Virus record (IMG/VR): IMGVR_UViG_3300031251_000004 | Coordinates: 1 to 64,000 of that record | Origin: a virus | Direction: 5' to 3' (one strand) | Length of the DNA stretch: 64,000 bases | Shown: positions 13,626 to 20,586 of the stretch, in pieces | Position numbering within the stretch: position 1 is the first letter of the stretch | How the letters are laid out: each line of letters begins with the position of its first letter | The notes under the pieces: generated by a model | Database searches by the model: none | Told to the model about the DNA's origin: nothing | Seen by the model: the letters and a program-made list of their open reading frames with translations, nothing else | Made by a program: the position numbers and the translations under genes

Positions 13626-14141
13626 ATGAATGATACCATAATCCCATACAAAGAATCCGTTCCAACATTTAAGTTTGCTCTACGAGAAGATTTAAAAAAC
13701 GATAAAAGGTTTCTGCCAACACGAGCAGAACCGTTTGCATTAGGATACGATGTTAGAGCAGCAACAAAAGATAAAAAAGATATTATTTTACGTGCTGGTC
13801 AATATTTTAAAATTCCACTTGGATTTAGATCTTTTTGCCCATCGGGTTGGGGCTATGAATTACATCCTAGAAGTAGTTCATTCGCTAAAAAATCAATGCA
13901 CAACTTGATTGGAATAATTGATGAAACATTTCCCCTGGAATGCCAGATTGTTGGTCAATATATTCCTGATTTAGGATCGTTAGGAAAAGATCTAACTATA
14001 AAATTTGGCGATGCTATTGGTCAAATTATTCCAGTGCGACGACAAGATGCAATAATTGAAGATATTTCAAATGAAGAGATGGATAAAATGTTTAAAGAAA
14101 GAAATGCACCGCGAACCGGTGGTATAGGAAGTACAGGATAA
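13626..14141 (+). CDS. dut: dUTPase (trimeric type)
   Basis: This 171-residue enzyme hydrolyses dUTP to dUMP and pyrophosphate, keeping uracil out of DNA and feeding ThyX. All five motifs are readable: GYDVRAA (40-46), PRSSSFAKK (81-89), GIIDETF (96-102, Phe where Tyr is usual), FGDAIGQ (127-133) and the C-terminal RTGGIGSTG (163-171). The Shine-Dalgarno AGAAAGGA precedes ATG. It is the first gene of a run of overlapping plus-strand genes extending to about 20560. Confidence 0.93.
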   Translation: MNDTIIPYKESVPTFKFALREDLKNDKRFLPTRAEPFALGYDVRAATKDKKDIILRAGQYFKIPLGFRSFCPSGWGYELHPRSSSFAKKSMHNLIGIIDETFPLECQIVGQYIPDLGSLGKDLTIKFGDAIGQIIPVRRQDAIIEDISNEEMDKMFKERNAPRTGGIGSTG

Positions 14142-14687
14142 ATGTCATATATAGAACCAACAGGATGGATTCAAACATATACTGGAAAACAATTCTTTCC
14201 ATTGAATCCACAATTAGAAGATATATGTATAGAAGATATTGCACATAGTCTTTCTATGCTATGTAGATTTACCGGTCATTCACAGGAATTTTATTCCGTT
14301 GGTCAACATTCAATCTATGTTAGTAAGATGTGTAGTAAAGAAAACGAGTTAGCCGGGCTCTTACATGATGCAGAAGAAGCATATACTAATGATCTTGCCC
14401 GACCAATAAAACGATTGAAAGAGTTTGGGTTTTTCAGAAACGCTGGAGAAAATATTCAATCAGTAATACGATATAAATTTTCATTACCTAAAGAAGAGCC
14501 AGAAGAAATTAAATTTGTGGATCTAAAAATGCTTGCCACAGAAGCAAGAGATTTAATGTCTCCTCTACACGCAGATTGGAAACAACCAATAGAGCCATAT
14601 AATTTTCGTATAGAACCGGTACAGCCAAAAGAAGCAGAAAAAATGTTTTTAGAAAGATTTTATGAACTATACAAGAAAACAAAATAA
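14142..14687 (+). CDS. HD-domain phosphohydrolase (YfbR-like)
   Basis: This is a 181-residue protein. FTGHSQEFYSVGQHSIYVSK places His56 as the first metal ligand. LLHDAEEAYTNDLARPIK (73-90) supplies the HD dyad (75-76) and the distal Asp. This arrangement is typical of the YfbR-type 5'-deoxynucleotidases and the small HD enzymes of phages, which dephosphorylate dNMPs or dNTPs. It directly abuts dut, implying a role in dNTP pool control. Which nucleotide it prefers cannot be read from sequence. Confidence 0.82.
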   Translation: MSYIEPTGWIQTYTGKQFFPLNPQLEDICIEDIAHSLSMLCRFTGHSQEFYSVGQHSIYVSKMCSKENELAGLLHDAEEAYTNDLARPIKRLKEFGFFRNAGENIQSVIRYKFSLPKEEPEEIKFVDLKMLATEARDLMSPLHADWKQPIEPYNFRIEPVQPKEAEKMFLERFYELYKKTK

Positions 14688-15010
14688 TGTCTAAAATAGT
14701 AGTTCAAGGGCGCGAACCACATGAAATAAAAGCTATGGAAGAAAAACGCAAAAAAGAAGCTGAGACGAAAAAGAAAGTTGTTGCACCAAAAGTAAAATCA
14801 TATTATGATGTTAAAGTAGAATGTATGGTTCCAATTACATTAATATATAAGGTGTTAGCTGATGATGAACAAGAAGCGTTAGAGTTATTTTCTAAAAAAA
14901 CACCAACACAAATGAAGCCAAATCTTTTATTAAAGAAAATAATAAAAGCTACGGTATATACATCAGGCAGCAGTATGATAAAATTTGTAAAAAACTATAT
15001 GGTGCGATAA
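14687..15010 (+). CDS. Hypothetical protein with Lys-rich N-terminus
   Basis: This 107-residue protein starts in a TAATG overlap with the HD gene and ends in one with the exonuclease gene. Residues 10-40 are a charged helix (KAMEEKRKKEAETKKKV), followed by a compact domain (YDVKVECMVPITLIYKVLAD). No known family is recognised. Its position between nucleotide and exonuclease genes suggests an accessory role in DNA metabolism. Confidence 0.6.
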   Translation: MSKIVVQGREPHEIKAMEEKRKKEAETKKKVVAPKVKSYYDVKVECMVPITLIYKVLADDEQEALELFSKKTPTQMKPNLLLKKIIKATVYTSGSSMIKFVKNYMVR

Positions 15011-15609
15011 TGCCTGGTATTGTATATTATTGTCTTGACATAGAAACAAATGGACTTATGTTTAAAAATAATTTCCATGAAATTACAGAGCTATCTATTC
15101 TTAGAACTGAAGATAGAATGCAACTATCTAGACAGGTGAGAGTTAATTTCCCTGAACATTCAAGTTTTGATGCACTAAAAATCACAGGTAAAACTATTGA
15201 TGATTTGAAAAAAGGTATATCAAAACAACAACTAATAAATGATGTTGAAGAGTTTTTGTCAGAAGATAATACAACACCAGAGCATAGATGTTTAGTTGGG
15301 CACAACGTAGTTAATTTTGATAGAAAATTTCTCTGGCAGCAGTGGGAAATGTTCAATAAACAATTTCCGCTATCATTGTATTTAGATACGTTAAATATGT
15401 CAAAAGATCATGCAAAGAAAATTGGCTTAGTGAAGCCATCATTAAAACTAGAAGCAGCATGTGATCTTCTTGGAGTAAAAAAACAAGACGGTAAACATAA
15501 CGCTAAATCAGATACAAGAAATGCTTATTTGCTATGGTTAAAATTAATGGAAAAAGTAGATCATTTAGAACATATAAAACGAATACCTCATATAGAAAAC
15601 AATGATTAA
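15010..15609 (+). CDS. DEDDh 3'-5' exonuclease (DnaQ-like)
   Basis: This is a 199-residue exonuclease. CLDIETNGL gives Asp10 and Glu12 (ExoI), LVGHNVVNFDRKF (96-107) gives Asp104 (ExoII), and GKHNAKSDTRNAYLL gives His163 and Asp168 (ExoIII, DEDDh type). It hydrolyses 3' ends of DNA or RNA with two metals. It could proofread in trans or trim during recombination. A second DEDDh enzyme lies at 27921-28514. Confidence 0.85.
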   Translation: MPGIVYYCLDIETNGLMFKNNFHEITELSILRTEDRMQLSRQVRVNFPEHSSFDALKITGKTIDDLKKGISKQQLINDVEEFLSEDNTTPEHRCLVGHNVVNFDRKFLWQQWEMFNKQFPLSLYLDTLNMSKDHAKKIGLVKPSLKLEAACDLLGVKKQDGKHNAKSDTRNAYLLWLKLMEKVDHLEHIKRIPHIENND

Positions 15610-16216
15610 AAATACAGATTTAGAAACACTATATAATAAAATTTCTGGTAGAATAGATCTTGTTGGAACTATGTTAGGTGATGTAGACCTATTACCAAAA
15701 ATTATAAAAAGCTGTAGACTTAAACCTTATTCAATATTTTCTGGCGACTATCAATCTAAATTAGTATTTGAAGAATATTGGGTTGATGAGTTTGGGAATT
15801 CATTAAAAATTAAAAATAAAATACCAAGAATCATAATGAATGATACTCAGATAAGTAAAAATACTAAAATTAGTACTGATTTATTTTTCGGAAACTCTAC
15901 AGATGCTATTGCGAAAAACAGTAAATGTGTTTTCATAATAAACGGAAAGTTTGATAAAAGTTGTTATTTTGTTTCTTTTTATGGTAAGGACGAATATATT
16001 AGATCGTTTTTTTTCTATGAAAAATTAGCAAGGGTGTCGCCAATTTTATTAGGATTAAATACCTTACGTGAGCTATTTAGAAATATAAATAGTGTGTTGC
16101 GTAGAGATATTGATAAAAATAAAATGGATTTGCTCATAAAATTTGACGTCTTAGATTATACTGTATGCTGGGAGCCAGCCGGATGGAAAGAACATATAAA
16201 AGGAGATTGCAGATAA
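15602..16216 (+). CDS. Hypothetical protein (204 aa)
   Basis: It overlaps the exonuclease by 8 bases. The sequence is mixed alpha/beta and Lys/Ile/Phe-rich. It has no catalytic motif I recognise; the most distinctive stretch is the C-terminal DYTVCWEPAGWKEHIKG. No membrane segment or signal peptide is evident. Its stop is followed at once by the IF-1-like gene. Confidence 0.6.
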   Translation: MIKNTDLETLYNKISGRIDLVGTMLGDVDLLPKIIKSCRLKPYSIFSGDYQSKLVFEEYWVDEFGNSLKIKNKIPRIIMNDTQISKNTKISTDLFFGNSTDAIAKNSKCVFIINGKFDKSCYFVSFYGKDEYIRSFFFYEKLARVSPILLGLNTLRELFRNINSVLRRDIDKNKMDLLIKFDVLDYTVCWEPAGWKEHIKGDCR

Positions 16217-16435
16217 ATGGCAGATAAAGATGGTGTATTAGAGTTTGAAGGTAGTGTTATAAATTTAGTTAGAGATAAAGTATTCGTTCAAATAAATGAT
16301 AATTATACAGTCATATGTACGGTTAGCGGGAAGATACGACAAAGCGGAATAAAACTTATTCCTGGGGATAAAGTACGTGTTGAGGTGAGCGTATATGATA
16401 CAAGTAAGGGTCGTGTTGTTTATAGGATGAAATGA
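16217..16435 (+). CDS. infA: Translation initiation factor IF-1-like protein
   Basis: At 72 residues it has the same length as bacterial IF-1. The C-terminal half matches the family well: VSGKIRQSGIKLIPGDKVRV, then VSVYDTSKGRVVYRMK, against the usual ISGKMRKxxIRILxGDKVxVELxPYDLxKGRIxFR. The N-terminal half keeps the OB-fold strand pattern (FEGSVINLVRDKVFVQI). IF-1 binds the 30S A site with IF-2 and IF-3 to steer start-codon selection. A strong Shine-Dalgarno (AAAGGAGA) lies in the end of the preceding gene. A generic S1-like OB protein is the alternative, but the SGK-GDKV-YD-KGR set favours IF-1. Confidence 0.88.
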   Translation: MADKDGVLEFEGSVINLVRDKVFVQINDNYTVICTVSGKIRQSGIKLIPGDKVRVEVSVYDTSKGRVVYRMK

Positions 16436-16442
16436 GGCACAT

Positions 16443-17462
16443 ATGAAATTTGAAGAAACATTAACATTCAATGATGTTCTTATTAAACCATCATACAGTG
16501 AGATACGAAGTCGTTCAGAAATAGATCTATCTGTCAACCTATCTAAGGGACTTAATTTTTCTATCCCAGTGTTTCCTGCAAATATGAAAACTATTGTAAA
16601 TTTACAAGTTGCAGAAGAATTTTATAAACTTGGTGGTATGTGCTTGCTACATAGATTTTGTTCCACAGATGAACAGTTAGATATACTGAAAACACTTCAT
16701 AATAAATACAAAGACGTATTCGATTATATCGGCGTATCAGTTGGCGTTAAAGATGAAGATTATAAAAATATAAAAATATTTTATGATCTTGGAATAAGAA
16801 TTATATGCGTTGATGTGGCACATGGTGATAGCCTAAACTGTGTAAATATGACTAATTTTATTTTTAAAAATTTCCCTGATGTATTTTTAATTGCAGGAAA
16901 TGTTGCTACCGGAAGCGGTGCGTTTAGATTATGGTTAGCCGGAGCTGATGCAGTTAAAGTAGGCGTCGGTTCAGGTAGTATATGTCTGACAAGAATTACT
17001 GCTGGCGTTGGAGTTCCGCAATTATCAGCTTTAATTGATGTACATAAAACACGAACAAATAACCCACTACTAAAAGATAAATTTATAATTGCAGATGGTG
17101 GTTGTTCAAAGGTTGGAGATTTGGTAAAAAGTTTATGTTTTTCAGATATGGTAATGAGCGGTAATATGTTTGCCGGTGCATTAGAATCACCTGGAGAAGA
17201 AATTGAAATTGATGGAAATAAATATAAACAATACGACGGAAGCTCTACGCATAAATCAGACTATATCGAAGGGGTGAAAGCAATGGTTCCAGCAAAAGGA
17301 AAGATAACTAACATTGTAAAATCGATGTTGGAAGGTATATCAAGCGGATGTTCATATGTTGGCGCGCATAATCTCCATGAACTAAAAACAAACGCCGAGT
17401 TCGTAAAAATAACAAACGCTGGTATTATAGAAAGCCATGCACATGATGTGGTGATAAGATGA
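16443..17462 (+). CDS. IMP dehydrogenase / GMP reductase family enzyme
   Basis: This 339-residue TIM barrel has no CBS insert, so it has GMP-reductase length. FNDVLIKPSYS (9-19) and a PANMKTI motif open the barrel. GAD-AVKVGVGSGSICLTR carries the catalytic Cys loop. ADGGCSKVGDL and GNMFAGALESPGE bind phosphate. TAGVGVPQLSALIDV is closer to GMP reductase (PQLSA), whereas the ending FVKITNAGIIESHAHDV is typical of IMPDH. Both reactions interconvert IMP with XMP or GMP using NAD(P). The mixed signature prevents a firm choice. Confidence 0.85.
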   Translation: MKFEETLTFNDVLIKPSYSEIRSRSEIDLSVNLSKGLNFSIPVFPANMKTIVNLQVAEEFYKLGGMCLLHRFCSTDEQLDILKTLHNKYKDVFDYIGVSVGVKDEDYKNIKIFYDLGIRIICVDVAHGDSLNCVNMTNFIFKNFPDVFLIAGNVATGSGAFRLWLAGADAVKVGVGSGSICLTRITAGVGVPQLSALIDVHKTRTNNPLLKDKFIIADGGCSKVGDLVKSLCFSDMVMSGNMFAGALESPGEEIEIDGNKYKQYDGSSTHKSDYIEGVKAMVPAKGKITNIVKSMLEGISSGCSYVGAHNLHELKTNAEFVKITNAGIIESHAHDVVIR

Positions 17463-17713
17463 TTGAATTTAGATTTGAAAATTATATAGTATCTTTTCCC
17501 AAAAGCACATTATACAGCACATATGATGACGATTATTGCTATGGTATAAAAATATATGATGGTAATGATGAATATGAATTGATTCACAATAGACAAGCCA
17601 ACTGGAGTAGAATATATATTATAAAAAATAATGTAATAAAGGATATTCCATTCAAAGAATCTACGATAGGTTTATTTCCGGAATATGTAAAAATGAAAGT
17701 TATAAATGAATAA
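17459..17713 (+). CDS. Hypothetical protein (84 aa)
   Basis: It overlaps the IMPDH/GMPR gene by 4 bases (ATGA) and the next gene by 8. The sequence is Tyr/Asp-rich and probably an all-beta fold (FRFENYIVSF, DDDYCYGIKIYDG, WSRIYIIKNN). No motif is recognised. Its position just before a putative nuclease and an adenine methylase may be relevant. Confidence 0.55.
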   Translation: MIEFRFENYIVSFPKSTLYSTYDDDYCYGIKIYDGNDEYELIHNRQANWSRIYIIKNNVIKDIPFKESTIGLFPEYVKMKVINE

Positions 17714-18281
17714 TATTATAAATATAACAGACAAGTGGATAAAAGATGCGGGAGATTTTGCAGAGCAATCTATATCTACAAACATAGGTATGTATGCTGC
17801 ACGAAATCAACCCAATATAAAAAAAGGTATTAATGACAATAAAATTGGCAAAATAGGTGAAGAGGTAGTTTATACTTATTTGAAAACAATATTCCCAAAT
17901 ATTACAACACCTGATTACGCTATATATAAAGCACGCGGGAAATCGTGGGAAAAAGATTTACGAGATATAAAATCTGATACGAAAGTTGGAGTGAAAACTC
18001 AGACAGTTGAATCAGCAAATAAGTATGGTGAATCCTGGGTATTTCAAAATCAAGATAAAGGAATACATGGGGACGGTAAAACCGAGAATAATAATTACAT
18101 TGCATTTACGTTGATCGATTTAGATAAAAAAATTGGAATTATAAGAGCTATAGTAAAAGTGTCATGGCTGCATGAGAATAAATTATTTATGCCAATGAAG
18201 CTAGCATATTTACAAAATAACAAGCAAGCAGTTTATTATAATGAATTATTGAAGTATGAGAATGATTTATGGCAACTCTAA
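17706..18281 (+). CDS. Putative PD-(D/E)xK-type nuclease
   Basis: This is a 191-residue protein. KIGKIGEEVVYTYLKTIFPN gives the typical N-terminal helix with Glu. PDYAIY follows, then DLRDI...VGVKTQT, which fits the beta-hairpin D-x(n)-(E/V)xK-xQ core of restriction-endonuclease-like folds, with Lys and Gln in VKTQ. The usual acidic residue before Lys appears to be Val, so catalysis is uncertain. The gene overlaps the downstream adenine methylase by 13 bases, the arrangement expected for a restriction-modification pair. It is a hypothesis from motif and context. Confidence 0.5.
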   Translation: MNNIINITDKWIKDAGDFAEQSISTNIGMYAARNQPNIKKGINDNKIGKIGEEVVYTYLKTIFPNITTPDYAIYKARGKSWEKDLRDIKSDTKVGVKTQTVESANKYGESWVFQNQDKGIHGDGKTENNNYIAFTLIDLDKKIGIIRAIVKVSWLHENKLFMPMKLAYLQNNKQAVYYNELLKYENDLWQL

Positions 18282-19081
18282 CACCATTCCGATACCCGGG
18301 GGCTAAAAATAAATTACTTCCAATTCTAATCAGTGAAATAGATAAAGTAATCTATACCAGTAAATGTATAGGATTTGCTGATGTATTTGTTGGCGGAGGT
18401 TCTGTTTTGTTAGGCATAGCAAACAAGTACCAAAAAATACATTTATTTGCTAATGATAAAGATTATTGGGTATATTGTTTTTGGAAAATAGTTTCAGATG
18501 AAAATACTAATAGTTTAAATAAATTATTAGATATGATGAAATCATTTCCAACGATTTCATTGTTCAATGAATTGAGACAAAACACTTCAATAGATGAGGT
18601 CGATTGTGCATATAAAGCGATTTTTTTCAATCGTACAGCGTTTTCCGGCATACTCACCAGTGGGCCAATAGGCGGTCAAGAACAAAAAAGCAAATGGACA
18701 GTAGATTGTAGATATAATTTTGATAAGCTACAAAATAAAATATTAAAATGTCATGAATTATTGGTTGGACGAACAACAGTTTCCAATGATGATTTTTATA
18801 ATTATAATATAATGAGTGATAGTAACGTTTTACTATATTGTGATCCTCCATATTTTGAAAAAGGTAATATGCTATATAGAGAAGGCATGACACCTAACGA
18901 ACATAAAAAATTATCTGATTTATTATGTAGTAGAGATGGTTGGCTTTTATCTTATGATGATCATCCAGAAATTAGAAAACTATATATCACTAAAAAAATT
19001 ATAGATCTTTCTGCTAACTACTGCATAAACGGTAAAAAAGTTGACTGGAAAAAGAAAAACGAATTAATAATAACTCCATAG
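18269..19081 (+). CDS. dam: DNA adenine-N6 methyltransferase, Dam/D12 class
   Basis: This is a 270-residue enzyme. FRYPGAKNK (7-15) and VFVGGGSV (39-46) form the AdoMet site, AND at 61-63 is the acidic loop, and DPPY (192-195) is the catalytic motif. The D12 order (X-I...IV) fits Dam-type enzymes that methylate adenine in GATC or related sites. IFFNRTAFSG (118-127) is the usual target-recognition-side motif. It may protect phage DNA from host nucleases or from the nuclease-like protein encoded just upstream. The stop codon is TAG. Confidence 0.9.
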   Translation: MATLTPFRYPGAKNKLLPILISEIDKVIYTSKCIGFADVFVGGGSVLLGIANKYQKIHLFANDKDYWVYCFWKIVSDENTNSLNKLLDMMKSFPTISLFNELRQNTSIDEVDCAYKAIFFNRTAFSGILTSGPIGGQEQKSKWTVDCRYNFDKLQNKILKCHELLVGRTTVSNDDFYNYNIMSDSNVLLYCDPPYFEKGNMLYREGMTPNEHKKLSDLLCSRDGWLLSYDDHPEIRKLYITKKIIDLSANYCINGKKVDWKKKNELIITP

Positions 19082-19088
19082 GAAAAAC

Positions 19089-19733
19089 ATGCACGAAAAT
19101 AAAGTAGAATTAATTGGAACATATGGTGGCGACGAAACTCATGCATTGAGTGCATGGACTTCAACGTCAAGAGATTTGACCGATGATAAACGTGGTAGAA
19201 TGGGCAAACTATTAAAAATGCTTGCAGAACAGCACCATCATAGTGTTTTTGAAAAAAGTATGATACATTTTTTAGTTACTACCGAAATTCCAACACATTA
19301 TCAAATCCTTAAACATAGAATAGGTGTCTCAGTTAATGGTGAATCTGCAAGATATAAAGAATTAAAAGATGACAAGTTTTATATTCCAGTTGATTGGGCA
19401 AATGACGAGCAGGTTTTACTTATACAACATTGCGAAGACTCATTAAAAAAATATCACGAATGTTTAGCAAGGTTAACGGTAGCAGGGGTACCAAGGAAAC
19501 GCGCAAAAGAAAGCGCTAGATTTTATCTACCATATGCAAATCAGCTAACCGCGGATATTTCATTTAATTTTAGATCTTTTATGCATTTCGTTGGGCTTCG
19601 TAATAGCGAGGACGCTCAATTGGAAATTAGAGAGCTTGCGCAAAAAATGTTAGAAATTATATTTAACACTGGCAATTTTACCAAATCACTCGAAGGATTT
19701 GGATGGACGGAAGCAAAAATATTTAATAGGTAA
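19089..19733 (+). CDS. thyX: Flavin-dependent thymidylate synthase
   Basis: This is a 214-residue enzyme, the usual ThyX length. The signature is KHRIGVSVNGESARY (75-89), the RHRx(7-8)S motif with Lys in place of the first Arg. FAD contacts around HHHSVFE (49-55) and SFNFRSFMHFVGLRN further on are also present. ThyX methylates dUMP to dTMP using CH2-THF and FADH2. It completes the dUTPase to dUMP to dTMP route within this operon. The following LAGLIDADG gene starts 2 bases after its stop. Confidence 0.93.
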   Translation: MHENKVELIGTYGGDETHALSAWTSTSRDLTDDKRGRMGKLLKMLAEQHHHSVFEKSMIHFLVTTEIPTHYQILKHRIGVSVNGESARYKELKDDKFYIPVDWANDEQVLLIQHCEDSLKKYHECLARLTVAGVPRKRAKESARFYLPYANQLTADISFNFRSFMHFVGLRNSEDAQLEIRELAQKMLEIIFNTGNFTKSLEGFGWTEAKIFNR

Positions 19734-19735
19734 AA

Positions 19736-20560
19736 ATGACAAGATCTTTTGATAAAGAATTACTTATGCAAGAGTACCAGGAACTTGGTAGCCTGCGTAA
19801 AATTTCTGCCAAATATTATATTGACAGAAAAACAATATTGAAATTATGTAAGTTATATAACATAGAAGTTTCACATGTAAAAGGTGCTAAGTACAAATAT
19901 TCATATAATGAAGATTTTTTCACGCAAGAAACTGAAGAGGTGTTTTATTTGGCTGGATTCATAGCGGCTGACGGCTGTGTCACAGATCTAGATAATAAAG
20001 GGCGTTCACGAATGTTAATAATTAATTTACAAACGGGAGACACAGATCATTTAGAAAAAATAAAGAAACTATTAAATTCAGACCATCCTATAAAAGATCA
20101 TCGTATTCATCGAGAAATTAATAAATATAATCTTAATCCAACATGGATGAGTTCATTTAGAGTTTGCATTTCAGAAAAATTTTTCAATGATCTTGCAAAA
20201 TTTAATATAATACCACATAAAAGTCTAACATATACATGGCCAGAGTGGTTAAAAAATCATCCAATGAAACATCATTTTATTAGGGGATATAATGATGGTG
20301 ATGGGTGTTTTAGTATGCAAAAATCTAAGCAGCTAATATTTAGTCTTGTTGGTGCTAAAAGTTTTTTGTTAGATATTCATAAATCTTTTGAGGAAGAATG
20401 TATTGGTATAAAAACTAACAAAAAACTAACACCATATAAAAATATTTATGCACTTAAATACTGTGGCAATGGTATTGTAGGTAAAATAAGTAAATATTTA
20501 TACGAGGACGCCACTATTTATTTAGATCGTAAAAAGAATACAATAAATCATTTATTATAA
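19736..20560 (+). CDS. LAGLIDADG homing endonuclease
   Basis: This 274-residue free-standing nuclease has two motifs: YLAGFIAADG (71-80) and FIRGYNDGDG (181-190). Each ends in the catalytic acidic residue, so it acts as a monomer with pseudo-twofold symmetry. An N-terminal helix-turn-helix (LGSLRKISAKYYIDRKTILK) probably helps DNA binding. It sits immediately after intact thyX and is not inside an intron or intein as far as can be seen. Mobile-element behaviour is inferred from family knowledge. Confidence 0.88.
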   Translation: MTRSFDKELLMQEYQELGSLRKISAKYYIDRKTILKLCKLYNIEVSHVKGAKYKYSYNEDFFTQETEEVFYLAGFIAADGCVTDLDNKGRSRMLIINLQTGDTDHLEKIKKLLNSDHPIKDHRIHREINKYNLNPTWMSSFRVCISEKFFNDLAKFNIIPHKSLTYTWPEWLKNHPMKHHFIRGYNDGDGCFSMQKSKQLIFSLVGAKSFLLDIHKSFEEECIGIKTNKKLTPYKNIYALKYCGNGIVGKISKYLYEDATIYLDRKKNTINHLL

Positions 20561-20586
20561 CGCTATCAAAGTTTTAGCATACATAT

